A DNA stretch of 15,843 bases, from positions 1 to 15,843 of the forward strand of contig JAJRVM010000356.1 of assembly GCA_024277285.1 (NCBI GenBank). The letters are read 5' to 3'. The first letter of the stretch is position 1. Each line of letters starts with the position of its first letter. Shown one piece after another: positions 1-6,684 of this stretch. This DNA is from Planctomycetota bacterium. GTDB taxonomy: Bacteria; Planctomycetota; Planctomycetia; Pirellulales; Pirellulaceae. Under the pieces are notes generated by a model. The model had not been told where the DNA came from, did not search any database, and saw only the letters and a list, made by a program, of their open reading frames with translations. Both the position numbers and the translations under genes were made by a program.

Positions 1-123
1 GATAAAGACCCAGGATTCATGAACGCCCAGACTGGCGATTATCGGCTCAAGCCGAACTCCGAAGTCTTCAAACGACTGCCCGGATTCAAACCGATTCCAT
101 TTGACAGGATGGGTCCGCAGTAG
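1..123 (+). CDS. 3' end of a right-handed parallel beta-helix protein (partial)
   Basis: Frame 1 is open from the first base to a TAG at 121-123 and gives about 40 residues ending in RLKPNSEVFK, then GFKPIPFDRMGPQ. The pattern 'DPGF.N...GDYRLKP.S..FK.....GFKPIPF..(I/M)G' is the usual tail of secreted right-handed parallel beta-helix proteins (pectate-lyase-like fold) in Planctomycetes, which are often annotated as polysaccharide lyases or beta-helix repeat proteins. The body of the protein lies outside the window, so neither substrate nor signal peptide can be judged. Its neighbour is another secreted carbohydrate-active-type protein, which fits a polysaccharide-use setting. A palindromic repeat begins only 3 nt after the stop codon. 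The family call rests on the tail pattern alone. Confidence 0.7.
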   Translation, partial: DKDPGFMNAQTGDYRLKPNSEVFKRLPGFKPIPFDRMGPQ

Positions 124-204
124 AGAACGACGCCTGCCTCCGTTTTGGAAAGCTGCGCAGCTTGCATATTACCTGCACTGCCAAAACGGAGGCAGGCGTC
201 GTAT
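124..204 (+). repeat. Palindromic repeat, copy 1 (perfect 22-bp arms)
   Basis: Arms at 127-148 and 181-202 are perfect 22-bp inverted repeats beginning ACGACGCCTGCC. They enclose a 32-nt centre that holds the 14-bp palindrome AAGCTGCGCAGCTT (150-163) and the conserved string ATTACCTGCACTG. The element starts just after the upstream stop codon. It recurs at 10917-11007 and 14839-14929, with a partial copy at 15655-15702, always in the same orientation. The hairpin could form in RNA, but no T-run follows it, so a classical intrinsic terminator is not supported. Confidence 0.92.
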
Positions 205-238
205 CAGCTCAGATCCATCATCGCCAACGCACGAGTCG

Positions 239-247
239 TGCTATAAT
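239..247 (+). promoter_or_regulatory. Extended -10 promoter for the propeller glycosidase gene
   Basis: TGCTATAAT at 239-247 is a perfect extended -10 element (TGnTATAAT). A good -35 is not evident; TCGCCA at 221-226 with a 15-nt spacer is the nearest. The expected start near 254 leaves a short leader to the ATG at 291. It therefore supports that start over the upstream in-frame ATG at 162, which lies inside the palindromic repeat. Confidence 0.55.
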
Positions 248-290
248 CGAGGCCACGTCACAATGGGTTTCTTTACATGGACAACCAAGC

Positions 291-1979
291 ATGAACCGCA
301 GCTCTTCTCGAATCACGTTTGCGTATCTGGCCGGCTGCTTATCATTGATATTCAGTGCCGTTGCACAAGCCGCCGAGCCGATTCATATCGGTTCGCGACT
401 CGAGCCCCTGGTCGATCAAGTTCTCATTGATGCTCTGGACGGAGGAGCTCAGCTCAAGTTGCATTCTCCTCAGCCACGCGAAGTTACTTTTCAGTTCGAT
501 CGAGCCTGGGAAGGAAACGCCAGTGGCTATTGCACACTCTTTGAAGACGGTGCCATCTACCGCATGTACTATCGCGGGAGTCGTTATCTGCTTGACAAAA
601 AACCGCTCCGCATGGCACACACGGAAACGGTCTGTTACGCCGAAAGCAAAGACGGGATTCACTGGACTCGCCCGAACCTTGGCATCTATCAATGGGAGGG
701 ATCGAAAGACAATAATATCATTTTCATGGGAAGCCCCGAAGCTCATAATTTTTCCCCCTTCAAAGACACCAATCCGGATTGTCTTTCCGAACAACGTTAC
801 AAAGCGATTGGCGGCACCACTGCCAGTAAAGGACTATGGACTTTTGCGTCCGCCGATGGCGTTCACTGGGAACGTCTCAGTAAGAAACCAGTGGTCACCA
901 AGGGTGCCTTCGATTCGCACAACACCGTTTTCTGGGACGCGGAACACAATCGCTATTCCATGTATGTTCGATTTTTCAGCGACGGCCAATTCAAAGGGCT
1001 CCGGCTAATCGGCGAATCGCATTCAAAGGACTTCATGAACTGGTCGGAGCCGATGGGACTCGACGACCCCAGCTCGCCCCCTCAGCAGATGTACACAAAC
1101 CAAATTCGCCCCTACTACCGGGCTCCCCACATCTTGTTTGGATTCCCAACTCGTTATACCGCCAAGCCGCTCACGAAACACGTTACACAACTGCCGCCCG
1201 TTGATTTACGCAGGCAGTTGATCAATCTGGGGCAACGCCTTGGTACGGATCTGAGCGATGGCGTGTTCATGTCGAGTCGAGACGGAATTTCGTTCCATCG
1301 TTGGGACGAAGCATTCCTACGTCCCGGTCCCGAGGCGGAACACCGTTGGGTCTACGGCGACAACTATTCGAGCTATGGTCTGATTGAAACGAACTCCGCT
1401 ACTGCGGGATTGCCCAACGAAATCTCGATGCACTACGACGAAGGAGCCTGGCGCGACGACATTCACCGAATCCGCCGGTACACGATTCGGCTGGACGGTT
1501 TCGTTTCGCTGAACGCCCCTTACGCTGGAGGCACAATGACGACGAAACCACTTGCCTTCAGTGGCTCTAGACTCTACGTGAACTACGCGACATCGGCTGC
1601 GGGAGTTTTGAACGTTGAGATCCAAGACGCCGACGGCTCACCGATCCCCGGCTTCAGCTTGGCAGACTCGACTGGGCTTTTTGGTGATTCCACAAAGCAG
1701 GTGACGAGTTGGGAAAACGGATCTGATGTCAGTTCACTGGCCGGCAAATCGGTTCGGTTACGTTTCAAATTGAAAGATGGGGATTTGTATTCGTTCCAGT
1801 TTGGAGACGGCGAGGTAACCGTTCACGGAAACGAAACTGCCTCAGCGGCCACGCTCGGCTGCCAAAATGCTTCACTCCGGGATCGGTTAGGGCTGTGCCT
1901 TCGCGGCACGGAGGGGACCGTAACAAAGTGGTTTGCTACTTTGAAACTTGTAAACGGTTACGGGGACAGCGTCCCCTAA
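291..1979 (+). CDS. Secreted five-bladed-propeller glycosidase-like protein (GH32/GH43-type)
   Basis: A 562-residue protein with a Sec signal peptide at residues 1-28 (MNRSSSR, then FAYLAGCLSLIFSAVAQAA). The body repeats propeller-like units with 'Y.ES.DGIHW.RP.LG', 'ASADGVHWERL', 'DSHNTVFWD..H..Y.MYVR' and 'SSRDGISFHRW'. This is characteristic of GH32/GH43-like beta-propeller proteins that planctomycetes encode in large numbers, often near sulfatases. Residues 425-504 form a beta-rich C-terminal domain. The substrate is unknown; export and a role in sugar or sulfated-polysaccharide use are inferred. The ATG at 291 is preferred because it follows an extended -10 and directly starts the signal peptide; its Shine-Dalgarno is weak. 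Homologues as I recall them end near '..DLYSFQF' (residue 504). Residues 505-562 look like translated intergenic DNA, with the stop codon supplied by a hairpin element. Confidence 0.8.
   Translation: MNRSSSRITFAYLAGCLSLIFSAVAQAAEPIHIGSRLEPLVDQVLIDALDGGAQLKLHSPQPREVTFQFDRAWEGNASGYCTLFEDGAIYRMYYRGSRYLLDKKPLRMAHTETVCYAESKDGIHWTRPNLGIYQWEGSKDNNIIFMGSPEAHNFSPFKDTNPDCLSEQRYKAIGGTTASKGLWTFASADGVHWERLSKKPVVTKGAFDSHNTVFWDAEHNRYSMYVRFFSDGQFKGLRLIGESHSKDFMNWSEPMGLDDPSSPPQQMYTNQIRPYYRAPHILFGFPTRYTAKPLTKHVTQLPPVDLRRQLINLGQRLGTDLSDGVFMSSRDGISFHRWDEAFLRPGPEAEHRWVYGDNYSSYGLIETNSATAGLPNEISMHYDEGAWRDDIHRIRRYTIRLDGFVSLNAPYAGGTMTTKPLAFSGSRLYVNYATSAAGVLNVEIQDADGSPIPGFSLADSTGLFGDSTKQVTSWENGSDVSSLAGKSVRLRFKLKDGDLYSFQFGDGEVTVHGNETASAATLGCQNASLRDRLGLCLRGTEGTVTKWFATLKLVNGYGDSVP
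1895..1979 (+). repeat. REP-like palindromic element at the end of the propeller gene
   Basis: Several nested hairpins lie side by side. The first is GTGCC-TTCGC-GGCAC (1895-1909). The second pairs CCGTAAC (1918-1924) with GTTACGG (1957-1963) around a smaller AAAGTG/TACTTT stem. The third is GGGGAC-AGC-GTCCCC (1962-1976). GGGGAC also occurs at 1913-1918, so GTCCCC has two alternative partners, giving mutually exclusive folds. The TAA of the coding region (1977-1979) is at its edge. This structure and the lack of protein-like character in this stretch suggest an inserted REP-type or structured repeat. No second copy was found in this window. Confidence 0.6.
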
Positions 1980-2235
1980 GGACAACCACACTATCTTTAG
2001 GCCCTTCTTGTTCTTTCCAGTAGCTTACTCCAGCCCCCGAACACTCGACGTTACCCTGAACCAATACCGTTTCACTCGGCGTCGTTTCACTCGGGGACCG
2101 GCCACCCTTTGCGCAGAGATTCGCGCTCGCCGTCGGCCGAAAAGCAGAGACGTCAGGAAGATCAGCTTGTTGACACTCCAAATCTCCTCTGTCACTGTGT
2201 ATACTGGTAGATCAGGGTGGTGTGACTTGGCGATT

Positions 2236-2271
2236 GTCTGCCGAGCGAGCCCCGTCTGCCGAGAGAGCCGG
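2236..2271 (+). repeat. 18-bp tandem repeat, two copies
   Basis: Two adjacent 18-base units, GTCTGCCGAGCGAGCCCC and GTCTGCCGAGAGAGCCGG, differ at three positions. They are followed by the small hairpin GCGTC-CGCA-GACGC. No coding frame with protein-like character crosses them. Confidence 0.8.
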
Positions 2272-2419
2272 GCGTCCGCAGACGCGACACTCGGCCCTTT
2301 TGTGCATGGGGCGGTCGATGGGACGCGACGGCACCACGGGACATGGATACAGCGTTGTCATGCGGCACGGAAGGTCCTGGCAGCGGGACGAAGCTGCGGC
2401 GAGGAATTGGTTCCAGAGG

Positions 2420-2439
2420 AGGCAAGTTAGATCTTGCCT
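2420..2439 (+). promoter_or_regulatory. Perfect hairpin in the leader of the tetraheme cytochrome gene
   Basis: AGGCAAG-TTAGAT-CTTGCCT forms a perfect 7-bp stem with a 6-nt loop, 38 nt before the ATG at 2478. No T-tract follows, so it is more likely a leader structure or a protein-binding palindrome than an intrinsic terminator. Its function is unknown. Confidence 0.4.
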
Positions 2440-2477
2440 GACACCGTCACCTTTTCCCTAGGGTGTTAGTAGCAAGC

Positions 2478-3491
2478 ATGAAAAGAATCGTTCCTCTAGC
2501 GATGGCGTTGCCGTTAACCGTGCTGGTTTCTTTGCTGCTGCAGGCCCAAGATCCGCCCGCCACGGCGGACCTGTCCGGCGCCACAATCGAGACTCCGGCG
2601 GATCTGCACCATTCCCTGTACGGTTCCGCAGCGCACGATCCAACCGATGCGCCTGGCGGGACTCCTGGGGAGTCGTTGGTGTGTCTCTCCTGTCATGCCG
2701 TGGATACCAGTTCAGGAAGTAATGAAATACTTGTCGAAAGGGATTGCCTGGCTTGCCACAGCGTTAACGGAGCGATCACCGATCGGCACCACGTGTTGTA
2801 TGGCGGTCAAGTTCCGGATTCAACGGACGCCCCATATGGGGCGTCTTCCGAGTCGTATGTTTGCCTGTCCTGTCATGAGGTTGAAACCAGCTCGGGCCGC
2901 AATCGTTTTCTCGTGGAACGAGATTGCCGGGCCTGCCACGGCGACGTGAACGAGGCTCCGGTTGCCGATCCGAACGGTCCTTACACGGGAAGCCCGGGCC
3001 AGCCGGTGCAGTTCGATGGGACCGGATCCTTCGATCCCGACGGGACGATCGTGACCTACCGGTGGGACTTTGGCGATGGTGGTATTGGCGTCGGCTCGAC
3101 TCCCACCCATACGTATTCCAGTACCGGAACCTATGTGGTGTTGCTTACCGTGTTGGACGATCGAGGCGCAACGGCCAGCGCCGCAACGACCGCTGAAATC
3201 ACCGAAGCCGGACCGGGCCCCGGGTCCTGGATCGTGAAAGTCCCCTTTTTGCCGGCCGAATTTGAACTGAGGCTCGAGGAGTTCGCTGGCGTTCTGCTGG
3301 TGGAAGAAGTGTTCCCCGACGGCACCATCCTCGTCGGAGTCGGCTTCGAGTCCGGCGGGTTCATCGCTTGGCTCGACGCTGCGGGATCCCTGTTCTACGG
3401 AACGGTCGACTACGATGCCGGAACGATGATGGGGATCGTCTTCAACTTCCAGGGAGTCAACAGCTTGTGGTTCGCCGAGCAGCAGCCCTGA
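2478..3491 (+). CDS. Secreted tetraheme c-type cytochrome with PKD domain and shared C-terminal domain
   Basis: A 337-residue protein. Residues 1-24 form a Sec signal peptide (MKRIVPLAMALPL, then a hydrophobic stretch to QAQ). Four CxxCH heme-c sites lie at 69-73, 90-94, 129-133 and 150-154. They form two copies of a unit repeated at exactly 60 residues: HHxLYG (44 and 104), TDAP, VCLSCH, TSSG and LVERDCxACH. Histidines outside CxxCH (44, 45, 53, 104, 105) suffice for bis-His ligation. A PKD domain spans about 159-243 (VADPNGPYTG, WDFGDG, HTYSSTGTYVV). Residues 250-337 are the C-terminal domain also found in the minus-strand protease and octaheme cytochrome. Electron transfer outside the cytoplasmic membrane is inferred. 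ATG 2478 starts the signal peptide; a GTG at 2463 is in frame but adds nothing, and neither has a good Shine-Dalgarno. The gene stands alone on this strand, converging on the PPIase gene. Confidence 0.88.
   Translation: MKRIVPLAMALPLTVLVSLLLQAQDPPATADLSGATIETPADLHHSLYGSAAHDPTDAPGGTPGESLVCLSCHAVDTSSGSNEILVERDCLACHSVNGAITDRHHVLYGGQVPDSTDAPYGASSESYVCLSCHEVETSSGRNRFLVERDCRACHGDVNEAPVADPNGPYTGSPGQPVQFDGTGSFDPDGTIVTYRWDFGDGGIGVGSTPTHTYSSTGTYVVLLTVLDDRGATASAATTAEITEAGPGPGSWIVKVPFLPAEFELRLEEFAGVLLVEEVFPDGTILVGVGFESGGFIAWLDAAGSLFYGTVDYDAGTMMGIVFNFQGVNSLWFAEQQP
3225..3488 (+). other. Shared C-terminal domain, copy A (tetraheme cytochrome)
   Basis: Codes for residues 250-337. Landmarks are SWIVKVPF, LLVEEVFPDG, GVGFESGGFIAWLDAAG, FYGTVDYDAGTM and VFNFQGVNSLWFAEQ. 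The same landmarks occur in the same order at the extreme C-termini of the proteins at 4683-4943 and 6688-6948. Copy A is the most divergent of the three and lacks the preceding TIG-like domain, having a PKD domain instead. Confidence 0.85.
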
Positions 3492-3656
3492 CATGCCGCA
3501 GCACGGGGTCATGCGAGAGATCATGTCGTCCCGGTATCCCCGTTCAAACTGAGCCACATCCGCATTGAAGATGTGTGATAATCCGTGGTTGGAGTGAGCC
3601 GTGGCTGGGAGTGGGCCAAGGACAACGACGCCACGACGCTGTCCGATACTGGCGCG

Positions 3657-4679
3657 TCAGGATTCCTTCAGTAATAATTCGATTTTAGCTTTCCCTTTCA
3701 GTTCGGCGATAAGCGCTGCCAGCTTCTTCTCGGATTCTTTCTGTTGTAGAAACTTCTTGACAAACTCCCTGACCTCCTCATAGGGCGCTACCCCCGCGGA
3801 TTTCTTATCGAAAACTTTGATAATATGGAATCCGAAGATAGTCTCCACGACTTCGCTGACCGCATTCTTTTCCATGGCAAATGCCGCTTGGTCAAATTCC
3901 GTCGGCATATAGTCTTTCTTGATGTAGCCCAGGCTGCCCCCACCGGAGGCAGTATTGCACTCCGAATACTTCTTGGCCAACTCGGCGAAGTCTTTACCTG
4001 CCAGAATCTCCTGGCGGATTTTCTCCGCCTGCTGCCGTGCCTGCTGCTTTTCCTCGGGGCCAGCATGTCCCTTTACTGCGATCAGAATGTGGCTGACCTT
4101 GACGCGTTCCGTTTTGACATAGTTTTCTGGATGATCCTCATACGTTTCTCTGATCCGCGATTCTGGAATCTCCGGCTCCAAAACGCCCTGTCTTTTCAGA
4201 TATTCAGCGACATAGACTTTTGCCCGCAAAGTCTCTTCGAGGTCTTTCATTGCGAGCTTCTTTGACGTCAAGTACTTCTCAAAGCGCTCCCCCACTCCAT
4301 ACTTCATTTGCAGGGCTTTCAGTTCTTGTCCCACCCGTTGGTCAACATTGTCGATGGTCAGTTTTTGGCTTTCCCGATAGATGAGTTGCTCGCCGATCAT
4401 CCGATCCAAGATCTTGCGCTGCAACCGCTTGACCAGGGCAGCGTCATCTTTCCGCATTCCATACCTACGGAATTTCCGCAAGCTACGTTCCAGTTCGGGC
4501 TTCAGTTGCGTCTCATAGATGGGCTTGCCATCGACGCGCGCAACCACCTTGCGGGTATCTATTTTGCGATCTTCTGGTTCTGCCCGTGCACTGCTTGCTG
4601 CCAGATTGACTGCGCAGCCAAATACCAAGAGCATGCCAGTCAAAACCAATCGGCAACGGATCTTTGGTCGTGGTCTCAT
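3657..4679 (-). CDS. Exported parvulin-type peptidyl-prolyl isomerase (SurA/PrsA-like)
   Basis: A 340-residue protein. The N-terminus has basic residues, a hydrophobic core (LVLTGMLLVFGCAVNLAA) and an ARA-E type cleavage site near residue 33; VFGC is only a poor lipobox, so a periplasmic protein is favoured over a lipoprotein. Residues 45-185 are a helical SurA_N-like chaperone region (VARVDGKPIYETQLK, LDRMIGEQLIYRES). Residues 190-290 are the rotamase domain (VKVSHILI, FAELAKKYSE, GGSLGYIKK, FAMEKNAVSEVVET, FGFHIIKV), followed by a Lys/Glu-rich helix. It would isomerise prolyl bonds and chaperone exported proteins. Its ATG directly abuts the TGA of the protease gene (TGAATG), and GAGG lies 6 nt before the start codon, so the two are probably translationally coupled. 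Likely clients are the neighbouring secreted cytochromes and protease; this is inferred from context. SurA, PrsA and PpiD-type names cannot be separated by eye. Confidence 0.92.
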   Translation of the reverse strand: MRPRPKIRCRLVLTGMLLVFGCAVNLAASSARAEPEDRKIDTRKVVARVDGKPIYETQLKPELERSLRKFRRYGMRKDDAALVKRLQRKILDRMIGEQLIYRESQKLTIDNVDQRVGQELKALQMKYGVGERFEKYLTSKKLAMKDLEETLRAKVYVAEYLKRQGVLEPEIPESRIRETYEDHPENYVKTERVKVSHILIAVKGHAGPEEKQQARQQAEKIRQEILAGKDFAELAKKYSECNTASGGGSLGYIKKDYMPTEFDQAAFAMEKNAVSEVVETIFGFHIIKVFDKKSAGVAPYEEVREFVKKFLQQKESEKKLAALIAELKGKAKIELLLKES

Positions 4680-6374
4680 TCACTGCCTCGCGAACCAGAA
4701 GCTGTTAGCTCCCCGGAAGTTGAACACGACTCCCTGCATCGTGGCGGCATCGTGATCCGTGATACCAAAGAAGACCGTTCCCACGGCGTCGAACCAGAAG
4801 ATCACGCCGTTTGCATATTCCACGCCAATCCCAATGATGGCCTGGTCGTTGATCCGCTCGTCGACCAGCAGATAACTGCCGAATGGCGAGAACGTCACCT
4901 GCATCTCTGAAGCGTCTACAAGCGGGATCCTCAACGCCCAGCTATTACCTCCCCCAACCTCGGACGTATCCGTACCGAATACCGACTGAACAGTGACTTC
5001 GTTGGGGCCGGAGTCAAACTCCGCCACGATCGTGGTGTCACTCCAGGAAATAATCGTTCCCTTCACATACGTGGTTGTTTTGCGGTTGCCATTGCCGGTA
5101 GTGATTGGCGCGGTGACGGACGTGATTGAGCCTGCCACGTAACCACCGAAGCCACGACCGTTGATAGTCACCGTCCCCTCAAGGGCGGTTGCGTCGGAAA
5201 TGACCACGTCGCGGCTAATGCCGGTAAATGAAGCTGCCTCGGCATTCACCAGGCCATGGCCATAGGTTGCATCGTTACCGGCAGTTCCAAGGTCGCTGGC
5301 CGTCAGCAGCAGCGTCAGCCGCACATCTTCATTGTTGACCAATTCGTCACCATTCAAGTCATCAACACCAGCCAGGACAAGAAGGGCGGCGGTTCCAGTC
5401 ACATACGCAGCGGCTTGCGAGGTGCCGCTCAACGAACCGTAGCCGCCACCGGAAACCGTGGAGACGACATCGACACCGGGTGCGGCCAGCTCCAAGCTTT
5501 CACCGATGGGCGCGAAGTAGCCTGGCAGGTCGGACGGATCGGTTCCGGTCACTGCAATCACCGACTCATACGCAGCGGGAAACTCGATCGGCCCTTCACC
5601 GACGAGGCTATTGCCTCCGGCGGCCACCAACACGACGCCGGCGTCACGGGCCCTGTCGCAGGCTTCCCGCAACCCCTGTCGGTCTGGGCCTTCAATACTC
5701 ATGTTGATAACATCGACCCCGTTGGCTACCGCCCAGTCAATACCCGCGATGATCCATTCCTCGGTCCCAAATCCAGCTCCATCGAGCACTTTGACCGCAA
5801 ACAGGTCGGCTTCAGGGGCCACACCGATCATGCCAAAACCGTTCTCCTCCGCGGCGATGATACCGGCGATGTGTGTACCGTGGCTGTTAAAGCTGTCGTC
5901 AAAAGGGTCATCGTCATTGAACACGAAATCGTGCCCACCCCGGTAGTTGCCAGCCAGGTCTTCGTGATTGTAGTCAATTCCCGTATCCAGGATTGCGATT
6001 CGAACCCCCGCTCCTTTGTTGCCGCTGGCATGCGCAAAGTCGGCACGAATGTGCCGCGTGCCCCAGGAATACTCATATTCGTCAGCGGGCAGCTGCGGCG
6101 CCACCGTCGCCGTGTAGATCGCACTCTCTTCAACGTAAGCGACCTTGCTGTTTTTCTTGAGTTCCTCGATCTCCTCCTCCGGTAGACTAGCCGCCACGGC
6201 GGGGATCAGTTGATAATTGTGCCGGATGTCGCCGCGGGCTGCCCAAATAAGCGCTCTTTCGCTGTCGCCTGGCTTGTGTTTGAAGCCTACAACCACCGAT
6301 TTCTCCGCGGATTGAACCGAGCCAGTTAGGACAAACACGAAGGTCAGTATCAGAATAAAGGCACACGTTCTCAT
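4680..6374 (-). CDS. Secreted subtilisin-like serine protease (S8) with TIG-like and shared C-terminal domains
   Basis: A 564-residue protein with a signal peptide at 1-23 (MRTCAFILIL to SVQSA). An I9-type propeptide follows at about 25-90 (VVVGFKHKPGDSER, KVAYVEESAIY). The S8 domain spans about 100-385 with an intact catalytic triad: Asp130 (ILDTGID), His165 (HGTHIAG) and Ser319 (GTSQAAAYVTG). Asn255 in AAGGNS is the oxyanion residue. DLNGDELVNNED at 339-350 looks like a dockerin/EF-hand calcium loop within the domain. Residues 388-475 are TIG/IPT-like and 478-564 are the shared C-terminal domain. ATG 6374 starts the signal peptide; an upstream in-frame start (6449) would add an unlikely N-terminus. 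The protease is probably exported and self-activated. Being in an operon with a PPIase and sharing its tail with two cytochromes points to a processing or assembly partner rather than a scavenging protease; that role is inferred. Confidence 0.93.
   Translation of the reverse strand: MRTCAFILILTFVFVLTGSVQSAEKSVVVGFKHKPGDSERALIWAARGDIRHNYQLIPAVAASLPEEEIEELKKNSKVAYVEESAIYTATVAPQLPADEYEYSWGTRHIRADFAHASGNKGAGVRIAILDTGIDYNHEDLAGNYRGGHDFVFNDDDPFDDSFNSHGTHIAGIIAAEENGFGMIGVAPEADLFAVKVLDGAGFGTEEWIIAGIDWAVANGVDVINMSIEGPDRQGLREACDRARDAGVVLVAAGGNSLVGEGPIEFPAAYESVIAVTGTDPSDLPGYFAPIGESLELAAPGVDVVSTVSGGGYGSLSGTSQAAAYVTGTAALLVLAGVDDLNGDELVNNEDVRLTLLLTASDLGTAGNDATYGHGLVNAEAASFTGISRDVVISDATALEGTVTINGRGFGGYVAGSITSVTAPITTGNGNRKTTTYVKGTIISWSDTTIVAEFDSGPNEVTVQSVFGTDTSEVGGGNSWALRIPLVDASEMQVTFSPFGSYLLVDERINDQAIIGIGVEYANGVIFWFDAVGTVFFGITDHDAATMQGVVFNFRGANSFWFARQ
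4683..5213 (-). other. TIG-like plus shared C-terminal domain, copy B (protease)
   Basis: Protease residues 388-564. Landmarks are DVVISDAT, GTVTINGRGFGGY, SWSDTTIVAEF, SGPNEVTV, SVFGTDTS, SWALRIPL, EMQVTF, GIGVEY, IFWFD and VFNFRGANSFWFARQ. It lines up along its whole length with 6688-7200, and long stretches match at DNA level, for example TCGTGGTGTCACTCCAGGAA in both. Confidence 0.9.
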
Positions 6375-6394
6375 GAAATTCAATCCGGTGATAG

Positions 6395-6490
6395 TCACTC
6401 GGCCTGCAGAACATCCGCGGTGAAGGTCCCAGACTCCAGCATAATCCAATTCGCAGCAACGTCACGAGTGTTACCATTGCCGTCAAAGCC
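6395..6490 (-). pseudogene. Possible gene remnant or small ORF just upstream of the protease
   Basis: On the minus strand, GFDGNGNTRDVAANW followed by IMLESGTFTADVLQAE is open to a TGA at 6395-6397, 20 nt before the protease ATG. It has a protein-like composition, but the frame is lost on entering the 19-bp tandem repeats (6476-6532), because each unit shifts the frame by one. It could be the C-terminal end of a lost gene or a chance frame. I do not recognise the family. Confidence 0.25.
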
Positions 6491-6532
6491 GCCCGTTGCC
6501 GTCAAAGCCGCCCGTTGCCGTCAAAGCCGCAT
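6476..6532 (+). repeat. 19-bp tandem repeat, three copies
   Basis: The unit GTTGCCGTCAAAGCCGCCC occurs at 6476-6494 (first base A), 6495-6513 and 6514-6532 (last two bases AT). Apart from those edge bases the copies are identical, so the expansion is recent. It lies between the terminator of the octaheme gene and the protease start. Confidence 0.95.
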
Positions 6533-6578
6533 AGAGTTGGCTGTGGCAGTTGTGATCAGACGGTCCATTCGAGATCGG

Positions 6579-6625
6579 CAAGAAAACATGTGGAGGGAGC
6601 GTGCCAACCGCACATCCCCTCCACA
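6579..6625 (-). terminator. Intrinsic terminator downstream of the octaheme cytochrome gene
   Basis: A perfect 9-bp stem, TGTGGAGGG (6589-6597) with CCCTCCACA (6617-6625), encloses an inner GTGC-CAACC-GCAC hairpin. Read on the minus strand it is followed at once by TGTTTTCTT, a T-rich tract. It begins 60 nt after the octaheme stop codon, which is a standard place. It implies that the octaheme gene and the protease-PPIase pair are separate transcription units or joined only by readthrough. Confidence 0.75.
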
Positions 6626-6684
6626 CGGTCCAACGACTTTAAGCGCAAGGGCCAATACTCTTGCGCGATCTACCGCAGCTGCGA

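Larger units (their letters stand above)
1980..2477. other. Intergenic region with short tandem repeats, no gene
   Basis: About 500 bp without a convincing gene; its open frames have no recognisable protein character. It holds a 15-bp tandem repeat, CGTTTCACTCGG with a 3-nt joint (2068-2094), two 18-bp units beginning GTCTGCCGAG (2236-2271) and a hairpin at 2420-2439. TTGACA (2170-2175) and TATACT (2200-2205) are both present but 24 nt apart, too far for a normal sigma70 promoter. The promoter of the tetraheme gene is presumably here but cannot be placed. Confidence 0.6.

Noticed and set aside
162..290. In-frame upstream extension of the propeller protein starting at ATG 162
   Set aside because: It lies within the palindromic repeat and the promoter region. 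The ATG at 291 directly begins a signal peptide and follows an extended -10.
2170..2205. TTGACA and TATACT as the tetraheme promoter
   Set aside because: The spacing is 24 nt, well outside the 16-18 nt needed for sigma70.
2820..3557. Long 245-residue minus-strand frame opposite the tetraheme cytochrome
   Set aside because: It is an antisense shadow of a gene with clear heme and PKD motifs and has no recognisable domain.
3555..3575. CACATC/GATGTG hairpin between the convergent tetraheme and PPIase genes as a terminator
   Set aside because: Only a 6-bp stem with a 9-nt loop and no T-tract on either side.
5256..6185. 309-residue plus-strand frame opposite the protease
   Set aside because: It is antisense to the intact S8 catalytic domain and has no independent protein features.
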